A program made the translations under genes and the position numbers. A stretch of 7,764 nucleotides of DNA, taken from NCBI GenBank assembly GCA_020024715.1, contig JAHHTJ010000020.1, positions 1 to 7,764 on the forward strand. The letters are read 5' to 3'. Under the pieces are notes generated by a model. The model made no database searches and was not told the DNA's origin. It saw nothing but the letters and a program-made list of their open reading frames with translations. The stretch comes from Mycoplasmataceae bacterium. GTDB taxonomy: Bacteria; Bacillota_I; Bacilli_A; Mycoplasmatales; Mycoplasmoidaceae. Positions 1 through 7,465 of the stretch are shown one piece after another (within the stretch, counting starts at the first letter, position 1; every line of letters begins with the position of its first letter).

Positions 1-405
1 TTTATTATTTATTTGATATTTTTCTAAAATAAAATTCAATTTTTTTTCATCAAATATTAATTCTTTTTTTATGCATCTACTAAGAATAGTTTTTAAAATT
101 TTATCTTCATAAGCAGAACAAAAAATACAATAAACATCTGTGTGTTTTTCTTCTAAAAATAATAATAATGAATTATTAATTTCTTTATTTAGTATTTCAA
201 AATTTTTGATAATTAAGAAAATAGGTTTTTGTTTTTTTGTATTTAATAAATTTTGAATTTCAATAATTTTATCTTTTGAAATAACATTTTCTGAATCAAA
301 ATTAAGAACATCAAATTCTTTATTATTACAAATACTTTTTATTTCATGATTAATTGATTCATCTAAACTACAAAAATTATTAAAAACAAAAAAAAGATTA
401 TTCAT
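1..405 (-). CDS. holB: DNA polymerase III delta-prime-like clamp-loader subunit, N-terminal part, cut by window edge
   Basis: Delta-prime is the non-ATPase stator of the clamp loader that opens the DnaN ring. The first 135 residues are visible; the rest lies before position 1. The recognisable part is KDKIIEIQNLL (44-54), the strand KPIFLIIKNFEILNKE, then INNSLLLFLEEKHTDVYCIF (76-95), which corresponds to the A-x-N-A-L-L-K-x-L-E-E-P region, and the box KTILSRC (105-111), the SRC motif that contacts neighbouring ATP sites. There is no P-loop, as expected for delta-prime, and no Zn-binding Cys cluster; the N-terminus is trimmed to MNNLFFVFNNF. The ATG overlaps the last 8 nt of tmk, with only a weak GAAGAA ahead of it, so translation is probably coupled. 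Adjacency to tmk supports the call. A diverged DnaX-type protein is less likely because the P-loop is missing. Confidence 0.82.
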   Translation of the reverse strand, partial: MNNLFFVFNNFCSLDESINHEIKSICNNKEFDVLNFDSENVISKDKIIEIQNLLNTKKQKPIFLIIKNFEILNKEINNSLLLFLEEKHTDVYCIFCSAYEDKILKTILSRCIKKELIFDEKKLNFILEKYQINNK

Positions 406-1048
406 GTTCTTCAATATATTCATTAATAATTTGAACAACGTTTAATAAAATATCTTTTGGATCATTAGTTCCATCAACTAAATGGATACGTTTAGGAAAT
501 AATTTTTTTAGTTGAATAAAACCATCATGAATTTTATCGGCATTTCTTAAATAAACATTTTCATCAAATACATTAATTTCTTTTGGATTTGTAACTTCTT
601 TTAATCTTTTAACACTTTCTTCTGGTGAAATTACTAAAACTATTGTAATTGCTGGAATAATATCATGTAAAGCATATTTATTTATTTCTTGAATTACATC
701 TACTCCTAAACCACCAACTAAACCTTGATAAACATAACTTGAATCAATAAAACGATCACACACTACAATATTTCCTAAGGATAAATTAGGTCTGATTGTA
801 TGCATGACGTGTTCATTTCTACTAGCAGCAAATAAATAAGCTTGTGTTAAATTATCAAATTCATTCCCTAAAATAAAAGTTCTTAATTTTTCTGCTTTAA
901 CATTATCAGTTCCACCAGGTTCTCTGGTAAAAACTATTCTTTTACCATTTCAATGAATTAAGTCTTGGTGTTTATTTAGTAAATTCATTAAGGTAGTTTT
1001 ACCTGCTTTATCAACACCTTCAATAGTAATAAATGGGGGATATTTCAT
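398..1048 (-). CDS. tmk: thymidylate kinase (dTMP kinase)
   Basis: It phosphorylates dTMP to dTDP with ATP, an essential step to dTTP for replication. It has 216 residues, the normal length, with one UGA Trp (33). The start IEGVDKAGKTT (9-19) holds the P-loop, with Lys14 where most bacterial enzymes have Gly. TREPGGT (41-47) is the dTMP-binding signature, and the DRF motif (98-100), followed by SSYVYQG, holds the catalytic and thymidine contacts. The lid region around 148-172 has few basic residues (R148, K150, K156), unlike the Arg-rich lid of the E. coli type. The C-terminal half shows the usual HLVDGTNDPKDI (189-200). The ribosome site AAAGAGA (1062-1056) begins immediately after the galE stop, 7 nt before the ATG. 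The stop lies 8 nt inside the next gene. In M. genitalium tmk is also followed by holB. Confidence 0.95.
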
Positions 1049-1062
1049 TTTTTAATCTCTTT

Positions 1063-2052
1063 CTATTTATAAATATTTTTTCAATGTTTTATACGGAATT
1101 TATAATCAGTAGAAATCATATCACGTAAAGTTTTTTCTGGTTTTCATCCAAGAATTTTTTTTGCTTTTTCATTATCCGTAATTAAAATCGCTGGATCGCC
1201 TTGTCTTCTTTGTTGAATTTTAATATCTAAATCTAAATGTAAATCTTTTCTATTTTGTTCAATTACTTCTTTAACACTGTAGCCAGAATTTGAACCTAAA
1301 TTAAAATCATTACTTGCATTATTATTAATCATTCAATCCATGGCTAAAAGATGTGCTTTAGCTAAATCATATACATGAATATAATCACGAATACATGTTC
1401 CATCCTTAGTATTGTAATCATCACCATAAATATTAAAGGTTTGTTTTTTAATAATTGCATCATTTAATGCAGGAATTAATAAAGTTGGGTTTGCTCGATA
1501 AAAACCATAATCAGCATTATCACTTGCACCAGCAACATTAAAATAACGAAAAATAATGTAATTTATTCCATATGCTTTGTGTGCATCTTTAATTAATAAT
1601 TCACTACATAATTTACTATTTCCATAAGGATTAATTGGATTTTTTGATGCATCTTCTTTTACTGGAATTTCAATTGGATTTCCATAAACAGCAGCTGTTG
1701 AAGAAAAAATAAAATTTTTAACATTATATTTTTTCATCACCTTCAAAATATTATAAGTTCCTATAAAATTATCTTCATAATATTCTAATGGTTTTTCTGT
1801 TGATTCACTAACGATAGTTAATGCACTAAAATCCATTACTACATCAAATTTTTCAGCTGAAAATATAGCATCTAAAACTTCATATTCTCTAACATCTGCT
1901 TCAATTCAACTAGCTCCTGGAACTAATGCTAGTTTGTTACCGGTAGAAAAATTATCTAAAATAAAAATTTGTGAATCTTTTCTTTCTTGTTTTAATAATC
2001 AAGCTACATTACTTCCGATATAACCAGCACCACCAATTAATAAAATTTTCAT
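1063..2052 (-). CDS. galE: UDP-glucose 4-epimerase
   Basis: This extended short-chain dehydrogenase interconverts UDP-glucose and UDP-galactose with bound NAD. It has 329 residues, within the usual 325-340, with five UGA Trp (18, 49, 240, 303, 324) and a TAG stop. The NAD-binding GGAGYIGS is at 7-14, with LDNFSTGN at 32-39 closing the Rossmann fold. The catalytic set is FSSTAAVYG with Thr119 at the E. coli S124 position, and YGNSK with Tyr143 and Lys147 (YxxxK). RYFNVAGA (169-176) and RDYIHVYDLAKAH (222-234) are GalE hallmarks. MDFSALTIVSES (73-84) replaces the more common HFAA form. At the substrate-size gate (E. coli Y299, human C307), ungapped alignment of GDPAILITD gives Leu290, so UDP-GlcNAc/GalNAc activity is possible. 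The ribosome site AAGGA (2066-2062) lies inside the upstream gene, whose stop overlaps this ATG. It presumably supplies the neighbouring glycosyltransferase. Confidence 0.94.
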
Positions 2053-2768
2053 TATATTTTTTCCTTTGTTTTCTTTCTAGCTCACTTTTCATTTCATGGA
2101 AACATTTTGTGTGTTTCTTTAAGAATATATTTTATTTGTTTTACTCTATTATTATACATACTTTCACCATGTTCACGTTCTCTAACTTCTGTATAAAGTT
2201 GAATAATATGAAGGTGGTAATTTTTAACTAAAAAAGCAATTGTTGAAGGTTCAACTGCTAAATTTTTATTATTAATAAATTCTTGCATAAAAACTTTTCC
2301 GTATAATCTCATTCCATTAGTAGGATCATATAATTTAATTTTGGTTTTATTTTTAAAACAAAAAGCGATATATCATTGAGCTAAACTTTTTAGTGATATA
2401 CCTCTTTTATTGTTTTTATACCTATTTCCAATAACTATTACATTTTCATCATTTGCTTTTTCTAAAAAATAGTTTATGTAACTTGGATTATGTTGATTAT
2501 CACCATCAACTTGAATACAAAAATTATAACCATTTTCTAAGGCGTATTTCATACCAGTGCGAATTGCAGATGATAATCCTTGATTGATTTCATGATCAAT
2601 ATGAGGAATATTATTATTATCTAAAATAATTCCAGTTTGATCCTTGCTACCATCATTAATAACTATGTAATCAAAATTTTGCTCTTTTTTTAAATTATTA
2701 ATGGTATTTAAAATATTTTTTTCTTCATTATATGCTGGAATAATTACTAATAATTTCTTCTCTATCAT
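2052..2768 (-). CDS. family 2 glycosyltransferase (DPM/DPG synthase-like fold)
   Basis: This probable cytosolic GT-A glycosyltransferase has 238 residues with three UGA Trp (132, 225, 229). It starts with the GT2 signature IIPAYNEE (9-16). Then come the nucleotide-binding strand DYIVINDGSKDQT (33-45), NQGLSSAIRTGM (62-73), the metal-binding DxD motif in QVDGDNQHNP (87 is V, D88, D90), GNRYK (114-118), and DPTNGMRLY (148-156), which matches the D-x-T-S-G-F-R-L pattern of dolichyl-/polyprenyl-phosphate sugar transferase relatives. The C-terminal VREREHGESM (195-204) is also family-like. There is no membrane segment, so the acceptor is probably reached from the cytosolic face. I chose the ATG at 2768, 7 nt after the gyrA stop; an in-frame ATG at 2795 would overlap gyrA by 20 nt and lacks a visible ribosome site. 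The stop overlaps the galE start (TAATG), so the two are coupled. Donor and acceptor cannot be read from sequence; UDP-Gal or UDP-Glc is an inference from galE. Confidence 0.88.
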
Positions 2769-2775
2769 ATTTTTA

Positions 2776-5280
2776 TTAATTTTCTTTAGATTCATTAGAT
2801 GCTAAAGAATTTTGAATTTGATCAATGATACTTACTGAAATAACTTTATCATGTTCATCTAAATCAATTAATTTAACACCTGAAGTACTTCTTCCAATAA
2901 CTCGTAGTTGATTCAAAGGAAAACGAATAATTTTTCCTAATTTGGTTAGAATTAATAATTCTTCGTTTCCAGCAACAACTAAACTTGCAACTAAATGTCC
3001 TGTTTTATCATTGATTTTTAATGTTCTAACCCCTCTAGCTCCTCTTTTTGTTAAACGATAATCATCTAAAGAAGAAAGTTTTCCAAATCCTTTTGAACCA
3101 ATAGATAATACTTCTTTTTTATTATTTGTACTATCACAAGAAATTAATTTTTCATTTTCTGTTAAAGTTATACCTTTTACACCAGAAGCTGTTCTACCAA
3201 GTGGTCTTAAATCTGATTCATTAAATCTAACAGCATATCCATCGCTTGAACCTAAAATAATTTCATCAGTTCCATGAGTAACAATAACACTTAATAATTC
3301 ATCATTTTCTCTTAAGTCAATTGCGATTTTTCCATTTTGACGTATAGATTCAAATTCCTTAATTGATGTCCTTTTAATAATTCCATTTTTTGTAGCAAAC
3401 ATAAAAAATTCAGCATCATTATAATCTTTAATCGGTAATAAATCTAATACCATTTCATTTTTATCTAAAGGAATATAATTTAAAGCGGGTATTCCTTTTG
3501 CAGTTCTACTACCTACAGGTAATTGATGAACTCTAATCTTATAAACTTTACCTAAATTTGTAAAAAATAAAAGATCAACATGGGTATTTGTATAAATAAT
3601 TTTTTTAACATCATCATCATTATGAGTGCTTACTCCAATTACTCCAACACCACCACGATTTTGAACACGATAAGTATCTATTGGTAATCTTTTTAAGTAT
3701 CCATTTCTACTTAATGAAACAACTACATCTTCTTCTGGAATTAAAGATTCATCATCAATTTTAGCTTGTTCATCAGCTAAAATTTCTGTTTTTCTTGAAT
3801 CACCATATTTATTTTTTAATTCTTCCATTTGAGAAATAACAATTAATTTAATCTTATCTACACTACTTAATTTATCAAGTAAATCCGCCACTAATGTACG
3901 AAGATCATTTAGTTCAAATAAAATTTTTTCTTTTTCAAGTCCAGTTAAAGATTGTAATCTCATATCTAAAATTGCTTTTGCTTGTATTTCACTTAAACTG
4001 TATTGTTTAATTAATTCGTTAAATGCTGTTTCTTTATCAGGGGATGTTTTAATTAAGTTAATAATAGCATCTAAATTATTTAATGCAATTTCTAAACCTT
4101 CTAAATAATGAACTCTTTCTTTAGCTTTTTTTAATTGATATTCTAAACGTTTAGTTACAATATTGATTTGAAAATCTATATAAACATTTAAAATTTCTTT
4201 AATATTCATAATGATTGGTCTTCCATTATGTAAAGAAAGTAAATGAACAGAAATATTTGTTTGTAATTTTGTTTTTTTGTATAAATGATTTAAGACAACT
4301 TCAGGAATAGCATCTTTTTTTAATTCAATTAAAATTCTAATTCCATTTCGATTAGATTCATCCTTAATGTCAGAGATTCCTTCAATTTTTTTATCATGCA
4401 CTAACATTGCGATTTCTTCTACAAGTGTAGCTTTATTTACTAAATATGGAATTTCACTTATAGCTAAATAATTTTTATTTCCTTTTTCCTTGATTTCAAC
4501 TTTTGATCTTAAGGTAACAGAACCGTGTCCTGTTGTAAAATAATCTTTAATTCCTTGATCACCAATAATGTATGCAGCAGTTGGAAAATCTGGTCCTTTT
4601 AGATATTGCATTAAATCTAATGCTGATAATTCTTGATTATTAATTAATGCAATTGATGCATCAATTAATTCACTTAAATTATGTGTTGGAATTGATGTAG
4701 TCATACCAACAGAAATTCCTACACTTCCATTCATTAATAAACTTGGTAATAACGCTGGCAAAATAGCAGGTTCTTGTTCACTACCATCATAGTTATCAAC
4801 GAAATCTACAGTTTCTTTATCAATATCTCTTAAAAATTCTTCTGTAATTTTTGCTAATCTAACTTCTGTATAACGCATTGCTGCTGCGCCATCACCATCA
4901 ATTGAACCGAAATTTCCATGTCCATCAATTAAAGAATAACGCATACTAAAATCTTGTGCCATTCTTACTACAGTTTCATAAACAGCAGTATCTCCATGAG
5001 GATGGAATTTACCAATTACTTCTCCAACTAATCTCGCAGATTTTTTATATGGTTTATCTGGTTTCATACCTAATTCATATGCAGCATAAATAATTCTTCT
5101 ATGAACAGGTTTAAATCCATCTCTTACATCTGGTAATGCTCTAGCAACTATAACACTCATCGCATATTCCATAAATGATTGTTTTATTTCACTAGAAATT
5201 TCACGATCAGTTACTTTGGATAATGCTAATTTTTGCTTAATTTCTTCAACTGTTTTTTCTTTTTCTTCATTTTTCGCCAT
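2776..5280 (-). CDS. gyrA: DNA gyrase subunit A
   Basis: This is the DNA cleavage/religation subunit of gyrase. It has 834 residues, typical of GyrA, and contains no Trp. The winged-helix/tower breakage domain carries the active-site Tyr137 in AAMRYTE (E. coli Y122) and the quinolone-determining helix HPHGDTAVYETVVRMAQ, with Thr98 and Glu102 at the E. coli S83 and D87 positions. Tower and coiled coil follow to about residue 500. A six-bladed beta-pinwheel starts near 515. Blade motifs are visible at 540-550, 588-600, 690-703, 741-753 and 790-803. The GyrA-box, consensus Q[RK]RGG[RK]G, reads QNRGGVG (540-546), with two basic positions lost. The C-tail is short and mildly acidic (SLASNESKEN). 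The ribosome binding site AGAGGA sits at 5293-5288, 7 nt before the ATG. It is cotranscribed with gyrB. ParC is less likely given the pairing and order. Confidence 0.96.
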   Translation of the reverse strand: MAKNEEKEKTVEEIKQKLALSKVTDREISSEIKQSFMEYAMSVIVARALPDVRDGFKPVHRRIIYAAYELGMKPDKPYKKSARLVGEVIGKFHPHGDTAVYETVVRMAQDFSMRYSLIDGHGNFGSIDGDGAAAMRYTEVRLAKITEEFLRDIDKETVDFVDNYDGSEQEPAILPALLPSLLMNGSVGISVGMTTSIPTHNLSELIDASIALINNQELSALDLMQYLKGPDFPTAAYIIGDQGIKDYFTTGHGSVTLRSKVEIKEKGNKNYLAISEIPYLVNKATLVEEIAMLVHDKKIEGISDIKDESNRNGIRILIELKKDAIPEVVLNHLYKKTKLQTNISVHLLSLHNGRPIIMNIKEILNVYIDFQINIVTKRLEYQLKKAKERVHYLEGLEIALNNLDAIINLIKTSPDKETAFNELIKQYSLSEIQAKAILDMRLQSLTGLEKEKILFELNDLRTLVADLLDKLSSVDKIKLIVISQMEELKNKYGDSRKTEILADEQAKIDDESLIPEEDVVVSLSRNGYLKRLPIDTYRVQNRGGVGVIGVSTHNDDDVKKIIYTNTHVDLLFFTNLGKVYKIRVHQLPVGSRTAKGIPALNYIPLDKNEMVLDLLPIKDYNDAEFFMFATKNGIIKRTSIKEFESIRQNGKIAIDLRENDELLSVIVTHGTDEIILGSSDGYAVRFNESDLRPLGRTASGVKGITLTENEKLISCDSTNNKKEVLSIGSKGFGKLSSLDDYRLTKRGARGVRTLKINDKTGHLVASLVVAGNEELLILTKLGKIIRFPLNQLRVIGRSTSGVKLIDLDEHDKVISVSIIDQIQNSLASNESKEN

Positions 5281-5298
5281 AATTATTTCCTCTTTAAA

Positions 5299-7254
5299 TT
5301 AAGCATCAATATTTTTAACATAAGTTGCATTTTCTTGAATAAATTCTCTTCTTGGTGGAACATCATCACTCATTAATAACACAAAGACACGGTCTGCTTC
5401 AACTGCATCTTCAATATTTACTCTTAACATTACTCGATTAACTGGATCCATTGTAGTTTCTCATAATTGTTCAGGATTCATTTCTCCTAAACCTTTATAT
5501 CTTTGAATTGAATAATGAGAATTATTTAAATCTAATTTAACCTTATCTAATTCAGCATCAGTATACACATACTTAACACTCTTACCAGCAGTTATTTTAT
5601 ATAATGGAGGTTGAGCAATGTAAATATGACCATTTTCAATTAACGGACGCATAAAACGATATAAAAAGGTTAATAATAATATTCGAATGTGTGAACCATC
5701 AACATCTGCATCAGTCATAATGATGATTTTGTTGTATCTTAATTTATTTATATCAAATTCTTCAGCAACACCAGTACCAATAGCAACAATTAAATTATTG
5801 ATAACTTCATTATCAAAAATTTTTTCTCTATTTGCTTTTTCAACATTCATGATTTTTCCACGAAGTGGTAAAATTGCTTGATATTCACGATCTCTTCCTA
5901 ATTTAGCACTACCACCAGCAGAATCACCTTCAACTAAATAAAGTTCAGAAATTGTAGCATCTGAAGTTGAACAATCAGCTAACTTACCAGGTAGTGAATT
6001 ATTACCTAATAATGTTTTTCTTTTTGCAACTTCTCTTGCTTGCGCACCTTTAATTCTTGCGTACGCAGCAGTAAATACTTTTTCAATAATTCTTCTCGCT
6101 TCCTCTGGATGTTCTAATAAATATTTTTCTAATTTTTCACAAACAATTTCACTAACAATTGGTCTAACTCCAGGATTACCCAATTTCTTTTTTGTTTGTC
6201 CTTCATAAATAGGATTAGAATCTTTAATCGATAAAATTGCAGATAAACCTTCTAAAACGTCATCTTTGGTTAATTTAACATCTTCTTTTTCATTACGATA
6301 TATATGATGTTGATTATTGTAATTTGTAAATGTTTTAATTAAAGCAAATTTAAATCCATCTTCGTGAGTACCACCTTCGGTGGTGTTGATATTATTACAA
6401 AAAGAATAAAAAGAAATACCATAATCGGTACGGTATTGCATAGCAAATTCAACTCGAACTTTATTGATATTATTTTTATTATGAGTATCTTCTGTATCTT
6501 TTTCTCCATAAATCATATCAACGTTTAATGGTTCACGATTTGTATTTAAAAAATCAATATATTCTAAAATTCCACCATTGAATAATCAAGAATCTTTGGA
6601 ATTAATATTTTCATCAACAAATGTTATTTTTAAGCCTTTATTTAAATATGCTAATTGTTTTAAACGATTACTAATTTGATCATGTTCAAATGGTAAATTT
6701 TCCATGATAGTAAAATCTGGATAAAATAAAACCTTTGTTCCTGTTCCGTTAATATTTTCTTCTAGAATTTTAATCTTATCTACAGGTAAACCTCCATTTT
6801 TAAATTCAATAAAATGTAATTTATTATCTCTTTTAACTCAAACTTTTAAATAACTAGATAAAGCATTTACTACACTAGCACCAACTCCATGTAATCCACC
6901 ACTCATAGCATATGATTCATTATCAAACTTACCACCAGCATGTAACTCTGTAAAGACTGTTTCTAATGCGGATTTTTTGTTTTCTTCCATAACCTTAACT
7001 GGAATTCCTCTACCATCATCTTCAACTTCTACACTTCCATCTTTGTGAATGGTAACAATAATATGCTTCGCAAAACCTGCCATAGCTTCATCAATTGAAT
7101 TATCAACAATTTCATAAATCATATGATGAAGTCCATCAATGCCTGTTGAACCGATGTACATACCAGGTCTTTTGCGAACAGGTTCTAAACCCTTTAGAAT
7201 TTGAATGGAATGTTCATCATAAGCAGCTTCTTTTTTATCTTTATTTTCAATCAT
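5299..7254 (-). CDS. gyrB: DNA gyrase subunit B
   Basis: This is the ATPase/TOPRIM subunit of the A2B2 type IIA topoisomerase that introduces negative supercoils. It has 651 residues under code 4, normal for GyrB, with three UGA-encoded Trp (139, 223, 598). The GHKL ATPase domain shows E48 (catalytic base, E. coli E42), N52, the motif DDGRGIP (79-85), the glycine-rich lid SGGLHGVGAS (118-127), R142 (E. coli R136, the aminocoumarin contact) and T171. The QTK loop is at 353-355. The TOPRIM domain has EGDSAGG from E442, PLRGK (463-467) and the metal triad D515, D517, D519 in TDADVDGSH. The C-terminal hallmark QRYKGLGEMNP precedes W598. The start at 7254 rests on an AGGAG site and homology. gyrA follows 18 nt downstream. 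No key residue is missing. ParE is the alternative, but the position next to dnaN and gyrA favours GyrB. Confidence 0.96.
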
Positions 7255-7259
7255 AAGGA

Positions 7260-7264
7260 CTCCT
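7260..7264 (-). promoter_or_regulatory. gyrB ribosome binding site (AGGAG)
   Basis: The minus strand has AGGAG ending 5 nt before the ATG at 7254. This is the strongest Shine-Dalgarno in the window, and it decides the gyrB start. The reading frame stays open upstream to an ATG at 7356, but that extension is Ile/Leu/Asn-rich, unlike any GyrB N-terminus, and is simply untranslated leader. Confidence 0.85.
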
Positions 7265-7300
7265 AAAATACTATGTAATATTAAATTTTCAATTAATTTT

Positions 7301-7306
7301 ATTATA
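7301..7306 (-). promoter_or_regulatory. candidate -10 box for the gyrB operon
   Basis: In the 211-bp spacer between dnaN and gyrB the minus strand contains a perfect TATAAT, 46 nt upstream of the gyrB ATG. That would give a leader of roughly 40 nt. No good -35 hexamer lies 16-18 nt upstream (TCTAAA at the 17-nt spacing), but mollicute promoters often have poor or absent -35 boxes. The -10 touches a short perfect inverted repeat, TATTAC-GAA-GTAATA on the plus strand (7305-7319). The spacer holds no ORF with a ribosome binding site. In such AT-rich DNA a TATAAT can arise by chance, so this is a suggestion only. Confidence 0.35.
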
Positions 7307-7435
7307 TTACGAAGTAATAAGTATTTAGAAATATATTTATTTACAATATAAAGCAATTTAAAGACTGGTAATTAATTCATATAAGTCATTACACATATGT
7401 TAATTTTTCGTCGCTTAAAGATAGTGTATATAATT

Positions 7436-7456
7436 TTTAATGAATAAAACATTAAA
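7436..7456 (-). terminator. weak AT-only inverted repeat just after dnaN
   Basis: Ten bases past the dnaN stop the minus strand reads TTTAATG, a 7-base loop TTTTATT, then CATTAAA. This is a perfect 7-bp inverted repeat with one G-C pair. There is no convincing T-tract after it, so as an intrinsic terminator it would be poor. It could instead be an RNA-processing hairpin at the dnaN 3' end, or chance in AT-rich DNA. Confidence 0.25.
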
Positions 7457-7465
7457 TATTTTAAT

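Noticed and set aside
1971..2231. Plus-strand open frame of 86 codons, rich in Phe/Leu/Ile
   Set aside because: It lies antisense to the galE start and the GT 3' end. The hydrophobic composition is the complement of Lys/Asn-rich coding sequence, and there is no ribosome site.
2766..2795. GT gene start at 2795, overlapping gyrA
   Set aside because: It adds MNLKKINKN before the family-typical start and has no ribosome site. The ATG at 2768 fits the GT2 N-terminus better, though the choice is not certain.
5687..5881. Plus-strand open frame of 64 codons
   Set aside because: It is antisense to the GyrB TOPRIM domain, whose motifs are intact on the minus strand; a shadow frame.
5461..6840. gyrB apparently broken into pieces by stop codons
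   Set aside because: The interrupting stops are TGA at conserved or plausible Trp positions, with the same frame continuing on both sides. This is genetic code 4, not a pseudogene. The same holds for galE, the GT gene and tmk.
7255..7356. N-terminal extension of GyrB from an ATG at 7356
   Set aside because: The 34 extra residues resemble no GyrB, and a strong AGGAG is correctly placed for the ATG at 7254.
7255..7465. Possible origin elements (DnaA boxes) in the dnaN-gyrB spacer
   Set aside because: I found no good match to TTATCCACA on either strand. The nearest, TTATTTACA, has two mismatches and is expected by chance in such AT-rich sequence.
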